A stretch of DNA of 54,880 nt. It comes from Propionibacteriaceae bacterium (lineage in GTDB: Bacteria > Actinomycetota > Actinomycetes > Propionibacteriales > Propionibacteriaceae). Both the position numbers and the translations under genes were made by a program. Under the pieces are notes generated by a model. It did not search any database. It had not been told where the DNA came from and saw nothing but the letters and a program-made list of their open reading frames with translations. Below, in pieces: positions 44,153-52,435 of the stretch (the first letter of the stretch is position 1; each line of letters begins with the position of its first letter). The stretch lies in contig CAJPNZ010000007.1 in the NCBI GenBank assembly GCA_905372155.1, positions 1 to 54,880 on the forward strand, in the 5' to 3' direction.

Positions 44153-44533
44153 CGGTCCCTCCTGCACGGAAAGCGGGGTGGGAGGTTCCGAATTCCAGGA
44201 TGTTGAAGATGGGAAAATCTCAAGTTGTTCGCCTTTGTCGCAATCGAATCCGGTGTTCGTGGGCTGATCTCCTGATGCCGCGGATACCGTGAAAGAGCAA
44301 TGGTCAGTGGCGACACCTTCGCGACGGTGAACCGACGGGCACCCACGTGGATGCCGGTCGGGCAAAGGGCCCAGGACATGGCGAACATAGTAACCACCGG
44401 GTCGAAAGGAGAGCGTGGCGGTGGCGGGACCGGTCCTTGGTTCTCCGGAGAAGGGGTGTGCTTGTTCCGGGGATCCCGGAACACCAGTACGCCGTGTCCC
44501 AGCTGAGGCGGAACAACAACTCGAGGGAGAGAA
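44153..44533. other. divergent control region of the ornithine operon
   Basis: 381 bases between the regulator and ord. It holds the perfect palindrome TTCTCCGGAGAA (44441-44452) and a 9-bp-arm palindrome at 44463-44483. I looked for a cobalamin riboswitch (B12 box), since the mutase needs B12, and saw none. A 68-codon open frame (44300-44506) lacks any family sign and is probably not a gene. Confidence 0.6.
44463..44483. promoter_or_regulatory. perfect palindrome upstream of ord, likely operator
   Basis: TGTTCCGGG and CCCGGAACA flank GAT, about 50 bases before the ord start. The symmetry fits binding by a dimeric regulator such as the divergent Lrp-type protein; this is inference. Confidence 0.5.
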
Positions 44534-45577
44534 GTGAGCAAGAATCAGCGAATCCGCGTGGCCCAGTGGGGCCTCGGGGCGATGGGTCAGGGCGTTGCCA
44601 AGGTGATCCTGGCCAAGGACGGCCTGGAACTGGTCGGCGCATTCGACATCAGTCCCGAGCTCGCGGGCAAGGACGTCGGCGAAGTGCTCGGCGTGGGCCC
44701 GGCGGGCGTGAAGATCAGCAACGACCCGGCCAGCATCCTCGACCCGGAGAAGGTGGACGTCGTCACCATCGCCACCACGTCCTGGGTCAAGAAACAGCTT
44801 CCCGACCTGAAGGCCATCATCTCCGCGGGCATCAACGTGGTCAGCATCGCCGAGGAGATGGCCGCTCCCGAGGCGCAGAACCCCGAGGAGGCGGCCGAAC
44901 TGGACGCGCTGGCCAAGGAACACGGCGTCTCCGCCGTAGGTGTGGGCGTCAACCCGGGCTTCGTGCTCGACCATCTCGTCGTGGTGCTGACCACCGGCAG
45001 CCAGGAGGTCACCAGCATCGAGGCCAGCCGCATCAACGACCTCAGCCCCTACGGGCAGACCGTGCTGTCCACCCAGGGAGTCGGAACCACCCCCGAGGAG
45101 TTCAGGGCCGGGGTCGCCGACGGCTCCATCGTCGGGCACGTCGGTTTCCCCGAATCCGTCCGCCTGATCAGCGACGCCCTCGGGCTCGGTGTCGATCGCG
45201 TGGAACAGACACTCGAACCGATCATCGCGAAGGTGCCGCGCCAGGCCAGGGACCGGGTCATCGAGCCCGGGAAGGTCGCGGGCTGCAACCACATCGCCGT
45301 CGGGTACCGCGGCGACGAGGAGATCATCAAACTCATCCACCCGCAGCAGGTGGATCCCGGCGCCGAGGGAGTCGACACCGGCGACTACATCACCATCCAC
45401 GGCGTACCCGAGATCAGCATGTCCACCGGCCCCGAGATCGCGGGCGGCAAGGCCACCGCGGGCATCGCGGTGAACACCATTCCCCGAATCTTCGCCGCCA
45501 CCCCGGGTCTCAAGCGGATCATCGACCTGCCGTCGCCGACGGCGCTGATGGGCCCCGAGGCCTACGAGCGCCGGTGA
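44534..45577 (+). CDS. ord: 2,4-diaminopentanoate dehydrogenase
   Basis: 347 residues from GTG 44534 with GAGGGAGAG upstream. The N-terminal Rossmann motif VAQWGLGAMGQGVAKVIL and a dihydrodipicolinate-reductase-like fold continue through VVTIATTSWVKKQLPDL, VGVNPGFVLDHLVVVLT and SRINDLSPYGQTVL. The enzyme oxidatively deaminates 2,4-diaminopentanoate to 2-amino-4-oxopentanoate with NAD(P). It is the first gene here although it acts after the mutase; this order, ord-ortA-ortB-oraS-oraE, is the one known from Clostridium sticklandii-type clusters. Ends 25 bases before ortA. Confidence 0.92.
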   Translation: MSKNQRIRVAQWGLGAMGQGVAKVILAKDGLELVGAFDISPELAGKDVGEVLGVGPAGVKISNDPASILDPEKVDVVTIATTSWVKKQLPDLKAIISAGINVVSIAEEMAAPEAQNPEEAAELDALAKEHGVSAVGVGVNPGFVLDHLVVVLTTGSQEVTSIEASRINDLSPYGQTVLSTQGVGTTPEEFRAGVADGSIVGHVGFPESVRLISDALGLGVDRVEQTLEPIIAKVPRQARDRVIEPGKVAGCNHIAVGYRGDEEIIKLIHPQQVDPGAEGVDTGDYITIHGVPEISMSTGPEIAGGKATAGIAVNTIPRIFAATPGLKRIIDLPSPTALMGPEAYERR

Positions 45578-45602
45578 CCTGAATCGAGATTGGAGCGATG
45601 CA

Positions 45603-45896
45603 GTGAGTGCAACGAAGGTGGCCCCCGAAGGGGCATGGGTGGAGATCCAGCAGGTCGTGCTGACCCCCGGGGAACGCGCGGAGGGAGTGCCGGCGGACAC
45701 GGCCGCCACCCCGCTGCTGCAATGGGTCGACGGTTTCCTCACCGCGCCCGCGGCGCTCGGTGAGGAGGCGACCATCCGCACCATCATCGGGCGGACCCAC
45801 ACCGGGGTGCTGAGCCGGATCAATCCCGGATACTCCCACAGCTTCGGTGAGACCGTGGACGAGATTCTCACGATCGGGACGGAGTACGAGTCATGA
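45603..45896 (+). CDS. ortA: 2-amino-4-oxopentanoate thiolase, alpha subunit
   Basis: 97 residues from GTG 45603, a small partner protein without membrane segments (AWVEIQQVVLTPGERAEGVPADTAATPLLQWVDGFL, then a C-terminal RINPGYSHSFGETVDEIL). OrtA forms the thiolase with OrtB and has no catalytic PLP site of its own. The assignment depends on size, the PxxR-rich pattern of this small family and direct coupling to ortB (ATGA overlap at 45893-45896). Confidence 0.88.
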   Translation: MSATKVAPEGAWVEIQQVVLTPGERAEGVPADTAATPLLQWVDGFLTAPAALGEEATIRTIIGRTHTGVLSRINPGYSHSFGETVDEILTIGTEYES

Positions 45897-47305
45897 GCAA
45901 CTCATACAAGGATGTGATGGCCCGCAGGAACGAGATCATGCGTTCCGCCCTGGGGCTGGACTACGACGAGTTCAACATCAGCCCCATCGCCTTCGACTAC
46001 GAGGCGATGATGGCGGCCACCGGCTACTCCCTCGACGATGTGGCCGAAATCCAGCGGGCCACCAAGGTCGGCAGGACCCCGCTGCACGAACTGCATCGCC
46101 TCACCGAGGCGGTGCGGGCCATCGCCGGCTCCGGCAAGGGGGCCAGGATCCTCGTCAAGGACGAGGCCGCGAACGCCTCCGGAAGTTTCAAGGCGCGCCG
46201 CGCCTCCCTCAGCGCCCACGAGGCCCGCAAGAAGGGTTTCAAGGGCATGGTCACCGCGACGAGCGGGAACTACGGGGCGGCCGTCGCCTCGCAGGCCGCC
46301 CAGCAGGGACTCAAGTGCATCGTGATCCAGGAGGTCTACGACTCCGAGCACGTCGGGCAACCCGAGATCGTCGAGAAGTCCCGGGCCTGTGAGGCCTACG
46401 GAGCCGAGGTGGTCAAACTGACGGTGGGGCCTGAGCTGTTCTACGTGCTGCTGCGCACCCTGGAGGAGACCGGCTACTTCAACGCCAGCCTCTACACCCC
46501 CTACGGAATCGCGGGGGTGGAGACGCTCGGAGCCGAGATCGGCCGCGAGGTGCAGGAACGCTACGGACGCCAGCCCGACGTGGTCGCGGTCACGCACGCC
46601 GGCGGTGGTAACCTGACGGGCACGGCCCGCGGCCTGCGCAAGGTGGGCTGCGACCAGACCCAGGTGGTGGCGGTCTCCGTCGACCTCACCGGCCTGCACA
46701 TGGCATCCGACAAGGACTTCAACAACAAATCCTTCACCACGGGCCACACCGGTTTCGGGGTGCCGTTCGCCACCTGGCCCGACCGGGTGGACGTGCCGCG
46801 CAACGCGGCCCGCGCCCTGCGGTACATGAACGGCTACCACCTGGTCACCCAGGGCGAGGTCTTCTACATGACCGAGCTGCTGACGAAACTTGAGGGCCTG
46901 GAACGCGGCCCGGCCGGCAACACCAGCCTGACGGCGGCCGTCGCCCTTGCCATGCAGATGGACCGCGACCAGATCATCGTCGTCCAGGAAACCGAGTACA
47001 CCGGCGCGGGCAAGCACCACAACAGCCAGCTGTCGTTCGCGAAGAGCCGGGGCATCGAGGTGCGCAGGGGCGACCCGGCGGACAACGTCCCCGGCAAGGC
47101 GATCGTCATCCCGGAGCGACTCGACCAGGTAGCGGGCAAACCCCTGGATCTCGAAAGGCTGCGCGGCAGCTACATCAGGCACGCCGCCAAGGTGCTGCCC
47201 CCCGAGCGGTGGAGCAGCAAGGACGTCGAATTCCTGGCCGCCGACGCCAACACCACCGAAGAGCACGTGCGATCGCTCGTCCCCGGGGCCGCGGGCGGCG
47301 AGTGA
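45893..47305 (+). CDS. ortB: 2-amino-4-oxopentanoate thiolase, beta subunit
   Basis: 470 residues. A fold-type II PLP enzyme: Lys100 in NASGSFKARR is the expected PLP-binding lysine, with TSGNYGAAVASQAAQQG, HAGGGNLTGTARGLRKVG and a C-terminal EYTGAGKHHNSQ. OrtAB cleaves 2-amino-4-oxopentanoate with CoA to D-alanine and acetyl-CoA. The threonine-synthase-like body is about the expected size. Start ATG overlaps ortA. Confidence 0.93.
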   Translation: MSNSYKDVMARRNEIMRSALGLDYDEFNISPIAFDYEAMMAATGYSLDDVAEIQRATKVGRTPLHELHRLTEAVRAIAGSGKGARILVKDEAANASGSFKARRASLSAHEARKKGFKGMVTATSGNYGAAVASQAAQQGLKCIVIQEVYDSEHVGQPEIVEKSRACEAYGAEVVKLTVGPELFYVLLRTLEETGYFNASLYTPYGIAGVETLGAEIGREVQERYGRQPDVVAVTHAGGGNLTGTARGLRKVGCDQTQVVAVSVDLTGLHMASDKDFNNKSFTTGHTGFGVPFATWPDRVDVPRNAARALRYMNGYHLVTQGEVFYMTELLTKLEGLERGPAGNTSLTAAVALAMQMDRDQIIVVQETEYTGAGKHHNSQLSFAKSRGIEVRRGDPADNVPGKAIVIPERLDQVAGKPLDLERLRGSYIRHAAKVLPPERWSSKDVEFLAADANTTEEHVRSLVPGAAGGE

Positions 47306-47317
47306 ACAGGAAGGACG

Positions 47318-47689
47318 ATGATGAACACCGAGGAACAGGAGCGGATCGACCGCTTCGAGAAGTTGCGTTCCGAACTGGCGGACCTGGACGACGAGGCCCT
47401 CAAGACCAGGTTCTGGGAGCTGTGCCACCAGGTGATGGAGCCGGTGGTGGAGCTGGCCCGCACCCACACCACGCCGTCGATCGAACGGTCCGTGCTGCTG
47501 CGCATGGGCATCGACTCGGTCACCACGCACGCCGTGGTCGAGAACGTGCTGAACGCCGGGCTGCTGGGCAAGGGAGCGGGGCACGTGGTGCTGCGCCTGT
47601 CCAGGCGCGACGGAATTGACATCCGGGCGGCCGCCGCCGCCATCGCCGACGATCCGGCCGTGATGGCCGGGCTCTTCGAGGAGAAGTGA
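47318..47689 (+). CDS. oraS: D-ornithine 4,5-aminomutase, small subunit
   Basis: 123 residues with GGAAGGA upstream; two ATG codons in a row make the start 47318 or 47321. It is all-helical and charged (ERIDRFEKLRSELADLDDEALKTRFWELCHQVMEPVVELARTHTTPSIERSVLLRMG). It ends in the conserved RRDGIDIRAAAAAIADDP. OraS is the scaffold subunit of the B12- and PLP-dependent mutase, and it overlaps the start of oraE by four bases (GTGA), a typical sign of fixed 1:1 partners. Confidence 0.93.
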   Translation: MMNTEEQERIDRFEKLRSELADLDDEALKTRFWELCHQVMEPVVELARTHTTPSIERSVLLRMGIDSVTTHAVVENVLNAGLLGKGAGHVVLRLSRRDGIDIRAAAAAIADDPAVMAGLFEEK

Positions 47690-49905
47690 GCGTGACCGAC
47701 AAGCTGGATCCGAACACCAAGATCAACGTGGAGGAGATCCTCGAGGATCTGGAGAACTACCACCCGCCGCGCAAGGGCTGGACCTGGCGCACCGTGCCCG
47801 AGGGCGGTGTCGACATGGCGGGATTCCACTTCAGGGACATGTCGGAGCCGCTGAAAAACAGCGTCCCGATGCCCACCGCGAAGTACTTCGAGGGCATCGA
47901 CCCGCAGCCGGCCCCGGTGGTGACCTCCGAGATCGCCTCCGGGCACTTCGAGGACGACATCCGCCGCATGCGGATGGCGGCCTGGAACGGCGCCGACCAC
48001 ATCATGGTGATCCGCACTACCGGGCAGAGCCACATCGACGGCCTGATGGAGGGAACCCCCGAGGGCATCGGTGGTGTGCCGATCACCCGCAAGCAGCTGC
48101 GCGCCAGCCGCAAGGCCTGCGACCTGATCGAGGACGAGGTCGGCCGCCCGATCAACTTCCACAGCTACGTCTCCGGCGTGGCGGGCCCCGAGGTCGCGGT
48201 GCTGTTCGCGGAGGAGGGTGTCAACGGCGCCCACCAGGACCCGCAGTACAACGTGCTCTACCGCAACATCAACGCTTACCGCAGCTACGTCGACGCGGGT
48301 GAGGCAAAGAAGGTCATGAGCGGGGCCCGGATCTTCCAGATCGACGGCGCCCACAACGCCAACGCCACCGCCCGCCAGGGCTGGAAGGTGATGCCCGAGC
48401 TCATGGTCCAGCACGGCCTGAACTCCGCCTTCTCCGTCATGGTCGGGATGCCCAAGGACCTCATCGGGCTCTCGACGGTGCCGCCGAGCGCCCCGCCGAC
48501 CCCGAAGCTGTGGTTCGACCTGCCCTACGCGGTCGCGCTGCGCGACTTCTTCTCCGAGTACAAGATGCGCGCCCAGCAGAACACCCGCTACATCGAGTCC
48601 GACATCAACGAGGCGATCCGCCTGCACGTGATCGACACGATGATTTCCATGCTCACCAGCGCAGACATCCAGAGCACCATCACCCCCGACGAGGGACGCA
48701 ACCTGCCCTGGCACTACAACTCGGTGCGTGGCGTGCAGACCGTCAAACAGACCTGGGCGGCCCTGGACGGCATCAAGGAACTGCTCACCCTCAACCGGGA
48801 AGGCCCGCTGGGCGGGATGGTGCGCGACCTCAAGGAACGCGCGATCGGCTTCCTCACCGAGATGCTGCACGCGGGCGGCTACTTCGCGGCCGTGGAGCAG
48901 GGCTTCTTCGTCGACTCCGCCGAGTTCCCGGAACGCAACCACGACGGCATCGCCCGCGACGGGGACGGCGGCATCTCGGTGGGCACCGTGATCGAACGCG
49001 ATCCCGACTACCTGGCGCCGGTGTGCGACCACTTCGGCAACAACAACCTGCCCGACGGGGTGGGCAAGGCCTGCGACTTGGTCGGCGGTTGCACCCTCTG
49101 CGACCCGGAGAAGATCGTCTACATCGACGAACTCGACCCGGAGGACAGCGCCCACAAACGGCTCGAACGGACCCGCGAGTACCGCTCCGGGAACCTGCTG
49201 CGGCCCGAGGCCGAATGGGCCGGTGACGGTGTGGCCCTGGTGGAACTGATGATCCCCGAACGGGCCGAGATCGCCGTCGAGGCGGCCCTCGAGATGGCCA
49301 AGCGCATGGGGCTGAGCGACCCCGAGGTCGTCAACCTCCAGGTGCTGCAGCCCGCCGAGGGATGCTTCGTCGAGGTGAAGGGGCATGTCGGTTTCGACGT
49401 CGACAAGACCGAGCTGACCATCCCCGAGAAGATCGAGCTGCTCCCCGAGGAGGAACTGCGCCAGTTCGTCACCGACCACGAGATCACCGTCGTGGCCGGC
49501 ACCGTCGGCGAGGATGAGCACAGCGTCGGCATGCGCGAGATCCTCGACATCAAACACGGCGGCCTCGAGAAGTACGGCGTGAAGTACCACTACCTCGGGA
49601 CCTCGGTTCCCGTCGAGAAGATGGTGGATGCGGCCATCGAGTCGGGCTCGGACGCGATCCTGATCTCCACGGTCATCAGCCACAACGAGGTTCACCGCAC
49701 GATGATGAAGAAACTCGCCGAGCTGACCAAGGAACGCGGCATCCGCGACGAGAAGGTGCTGATCGCCGGCGGCACGCAGGTAAGCCGCGACATGGCCGCC
49801 GAGACCGGCCTGGACGCCACCTTCGGCCGCGGCACCAAGGGCATCGACGTGCTCGACGCGATCGTGCGCACCATGCGCGACCGCGAACAGGAAAAGGTTG
49901 GGTGA
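47686..49905 (+). CDS. oraE: D-ornithine 4,5-aminomutase, large B12/PLP subunit
   Basis: 739 residues from GTG 47686, near the family's usual length. A TIM-barrel with the PLP and substrate sites covers about 90-520 (SGHFEDDIRRMRMAAWNGADHIMVIRTTGQSHIDG, FHSYVSGVAGPEVAVLFAEEGVNGAHQDPQYNV). A C-terminal Rossmann B12 domain has the base-off motif DEHSVG (Asp610, His612, Gly615). Lys623 in DIKHGG, 11 residues after the cobalt-binding His, matches the PLP Schiff-base lysine known from the clostridial enzyme. It moves the terminal amino group of D-ornithine to C4, giving 2,4-diaminopentanoate. All key residues are present. Confidence 0.95.
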   Translation: MSVTDKLDPNTKINVEEILEDLENYHPPRKGWTWRTVPEGGVDMAGFHFRDMSEPLKNSVPMPTAKYFEGIDPQPAPVVTSEIASGHFEDDIRRMRMAAWNGADHIMVIRTTGQSHIDGLMEGTPEGIGGVPITRKQLRASRKACDLIEDEVGRPINFHSYVSGVAGPEVAVLFAEEGVNGAHQDPQYNVLYRNINAYRSYVDAGEAKKVMSGARIFQIDGAHNANATARQGWKVMPELMVQHGLNSAFSVMVGMPKDLIGLSTVPPSAPPTPKLWFDLPYAVALRDFFSEYKMRAQQNTRYIESDINEAIRLHVIDTMISMLTSADIQSTITPDEGRNLPWHYNSVRGVQTVKQTWAALDGIKELLTLNREGPLGGMVRDLKERAIGFLTEMLHAGGYFAAVEQGFFVDSAEFPERNHDGIARDGDGGISVGTVIERDPDYLAPVCDHFGNNNLPDGVGKACDLVGGCTLCDPEKIVYIDELDPEDSAHKRLERTREYRSGNLLRPEAEWAGDGVALVELMIPERAEIAVEAALEMAKRMGLSDPEVVNLQVLQPAEGCFVEVKGHVGFDVDKTELTIPEKIELLPEEELRQFVTDHEITVVAGTVGEDEHSVGMREILDIKHGGLEKYGVKYHYLGTSVPVEKMVDAAIESGSDAILISTVISHNEVHRTMMKKLAELTKERGIRDEKVLIAGGTQVSRDMAAETGLDATFGRGTKGIDVLDAIVRTMRDREQEKVG

Positions 49906-49914
49906 GTTGTAGCG

Positions 49915-51282
49915 ATGCGGGTCGTCACCACCCTTGAGATCGGGTCCACCATCACGAAGGCGAACGCCTTCTCGCTGGAGGACGGAAGGTTCAGGCACAT
50001 CGGCCAGGGGTTCGCCCCGACCTCCGTCGCCCAGGGGGACGTGAAGATCGGCGTCGACGCGGCGATCGACGAGATGCGGAAAACCTCCGGCATCGAGATC
50101 GACAAGACGCAGGTCTTCGTCAACAGCTCCGCCGCGGGCGGGCTGAAGATGAGCGTCCACGGACTCACCCAGGGGATGACGGCCCGCGCCGCCCGGGAAG
50201 CGGCCCTCGGCGCGGGGGCGATCGTCGGACTGACCACGGTCGGGGCGATCGACTCCTGGGACGTGGAGGACCTCGTCGAGGCGAACCCCAACATCGTCCT
50301 GCTCGCCGGGGGAGTGGACTACGGCGAGAAACGGATCGTGGTGGACAACGCCCGGATGATCGCGGAGTCCGGGCTGAAAGCTCCGGTGATCTACGCCGGG
50401 AACATCGCGGTGCGGCGCCGGGTGCAGGACGTCTTCGCCCGCAACGACGTGGAGCTGATGTGCGCCGACAACGTCTTCCCCGACGTGGACGTGCTCCAGA
50501 TCGAGCCGGTGCGCAAACTGATCCACGAGGTCTTCAACCAGCACATCGTCAAGGCCCCGGGGATGGCCAGGCTGACGGAGCTCTCCGGGTTCGAGATCCT
50601 GCCCACCCCCGGCGCGGTGCTGCTGGCCGCCGAGATCTTCGCGGACACCCTAGGCGACGCCCTGGTGATCGACGTCGGCGGCGCGACCACCGACATCCAC
50701 AGCGTCACCGACGGCTCGGCTGAGTGGACCAGCCACAGCATCGACCCCGAACCCCGGGCCAAGCGCACCGTCGAGGGTGACCTCGGAGTCTTCGTCAACG
50801 CCCGCCAGGTGGCGGCGATGTCGGGGGAGACCGGTGACGAGGAGCGGCTCGAGTACCTGCGGGCCATTCCCTCCGACGAGAAGGAGGAGGACGTCACCCG
50901 CTGGCTGGCCGCCCGCGCCGTCGAGGTCGGGATCCGCAGGCACGTCGGATCCGTCAGCGATCTGTTCACCCCGACGGGCAAGAAACAGATCGTCCGCGGC
51001 AAGGACCTGACCGCGATCCGCTGGATCATCGGCACCGGGGGTGCGTTGACCAGGATTCCCGGCGGGGACGAGATCCTCGGGCGGATCCGCCTCGGCGCGG
51101 GCGCCCGGCTGCTGCCACCACCCGAGGCGCGCATCCTGATCGACCGCGACTACCGGTTCTCCGCGTTGGGAACCTTGGCGCAGGTCTACCACGAGGAGGT
51201 CGCCGCGACCTTCCGGGACTGGGTGGCCGACGAGGTGGGGGAACTTCCCGAACCAACCGACGACGAAACCCCGGAAGGATGA
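49915..51282 (+). CDS. MutL/GlmL-like chaperone, probable mutase reactivator
   Basis: 455 residues from ATG 49915. An ASKHA-type nucleotide-binding start (VVTTLEIGSTITKANAFSLEDG) and a second glycine-rich motif DALVIDVGGATTDIHSV (about 246-262) show ATPase-fold sites. Cysteine is rare and there is no membrane helix. MutL/GlmL proteins accompany glutamate mutase and other B12 enzymes. Here, between oraE and orr, the natural inference is that it exchanges damaged B12 or keeps OraSE active. Its stop overlaps the orr start (ATGA). Confidence 0.85.
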   Translation: MRVVTTLEIGSTITKANAFSLEDGRFRHIGQGFAPTSVAQGDVKIGVDAAIDEMRKTSGIEIDKTQVFVNSSAAGGLKMSVHGLTQGMTARAAREAALGAGAIVGLTTVGAIDSWDVEDLVEANPNIVLLAGGVDYGEKRIVVDNARMIAESGLKAPVIYAGNIAVRRRVQDVFARNDVELMCADNVFPDVDVLQIEPVRKLIHEVFNQHIVKAPGMARLTELSGFEILPTPGAVLLAAEIFADTLGDALVIDVGGATTDIHSVTDGSAEWTSHSIDPEPRAKRTVEGDLGVFVNARQVAAMSGETGDEERLEYLRAIPSDEKEEDVTRWLAARAVEVGIRRHVGSVSDLFTPTGKKQIVRGKDLTAIRWIIGTGGALTRIPGGDEILGRIRLGAGARLLPPPEARILIDRDYRFSALGTLAQVYHEEVAATFRDWVADEVGELPEPTDDETPEG

Positions 51283-52361
51283 ACGTGGAAACCCCGAGAC
51301 TGGAGATCCACATCGACCGGATCGCCCACAACGCCTCCGCGGTGATCTCCCAGTGCGGTGCGCAGGGGATCCGGGTGGCGGCGGTCACCAAGGTCATGCA
51401 GGCCCATCCCGCGCTGCTGCGGGCGCTGGAGGGGTCGGGCTGCGTGATGCTGGCCGACTCGCGGATCGACAACCTGAAACGGATAGCGGAGGCGGGCCTG
51501 GACCTGCCGACCATGCTGCTGAGGGCCCCGACCCCCGGCAACGCACCGGAGGCCGTGCGCTGGGCCGATCACACCCTCATCTCCTCGTATCAGACCGCGG
51601 AGGCGCTCTCGGACGCCGCAGGAATGGCCGGGGTGCGCCACAAGGTCGTGATGATGGTCGACGTCGGTGACCTGCGGGAGGGCGTGTGGCCGGACCGGGC
51701 CGTTGAGGAGGTGAGCCGGATCGCCCGGCTGCTCCACCTCGAGGTGGCGGGCCTGGGAACCAACCTTGCCTGCTTCGGAGGGGTGATTCCCACCCGCGAG
51801 AAGATGGAGATGCTCGTCACTCTCAGGGACGAGTGCCGCAGCGCCACCGGGCATCCGCTGGAACTGGTTTCCGGCGGGAACAGCGCGAACCTTCCGCTGC
51901 TGGCCAGCGGGGAGATGCCCGCAGGCATCAACAACCTGCGCATCGGCGAGGCGATCATCCTGGGCCGCAACGTCCTGGATCGTTCGCCCTGGCCCGGGAC
52001 CCGGCAGGACACGGTGGAACTGGTCGGCGGGATCATCGAGCTGCAACGCAAACCGTCGGTTCCGATCGGCCGGACCGGGCAGGACGCCTTCGGCAACACC
52101 ACGCACTTCACCGACCGGGGGCTGAGGCTGCGCGCCATCTGCGACCTCGGCCGCCAGGACGCCGCCCCGGACGCCATCGAGCCGGTGGACCCGGGCATCG
52201 AGGTGCTGGGTGCCAGCAGCGACCACCTGATCATCGACGTAACCGACGCCGAAACCCCTGTGAGGGTGGGTTCCGAGGTCAGATTCCTACCCAGCTACGG
52301 GGGCCTGCTGTCCGCCAGCACCTCCCCCCACGTCCGGAAAGTGGCCACCGGAAGACCGTGA
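51279..52361 (+). CDS. orr: ornithine racemase
   Basis: 360 residues from ATG 51279 overlapping the MutL-like stop. It is a fold-type III PLP enzyme (alanine-racemase N-domain-like barrel) with Lys38 in VAAVTKVMQAHP, GSGCVMLADSRIDNLKRIAEAG, LEVAGLGTNLACFGG and VSGGNSANLPLL. It turns L-ornithine into the D-form that OraSE needs. Length and the GxxNLxxxGGxxP region fit the Orr branch rather than Alr, which has a C-terminal Tyr domain lacking here. Ends 74 bases before the permease. Confidence 0.9.
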   Translation: MNVETPRLEIHIDRIAHNASAVISQCGAQGIRVAAVTKVMQAHPALLRALEGSGCVMLADSRIDNLKRIAEAGLDLPTMLLRAPTPGNAPEAVRWADHTLISSYQTAEALSDAAGMAGVRHKVVMMVDVGDLREGVWPDRAVEEVSRIARLLHLEVAGLGTNLACFGGVIPTREKMEMLVTLRDECRSATGHPLELVSGGNSANLPLLASGEMPAGINNLRIGEAIILGRNVLDRSPWPGTRQDTVELVGGIIELQRKPSVPIGRTGQDAFGNTTHFTDRGLRLRAICDLGRQDAAPDAIEPVDPGIEVLGASSDHLIIDVTDAETPVRVGSEVRFLPSYGGLLSASTSPHVRKVATGRP

Positions 52362-52435
52362 ACAACATCACCGCCCGGGACCGGTTCTGCCCGGGTGGCT
52401 GACGAGACCCCAACACAGAACGAAGGAGTTCCCAG

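Noticed and set aside
44300..44506. 68-codon open frame in the ord leader, possible leader peptide
   Set aside because: No good ribosome site, no run of ornithine-related codons (Arg/Lys) and no attenuator hairpin.
44153..44533. possible cobalamin riboswitch before the B12-dependent operon
   Set aside because: The B12-box pattern and receptor-loop sequences were not found.
47170..50544. 1124-codon minus-strand open frame
   Set aside because: It is antisense to ortB, oraS, oraE and the MutL-like gene, all of which have clear family motifs.
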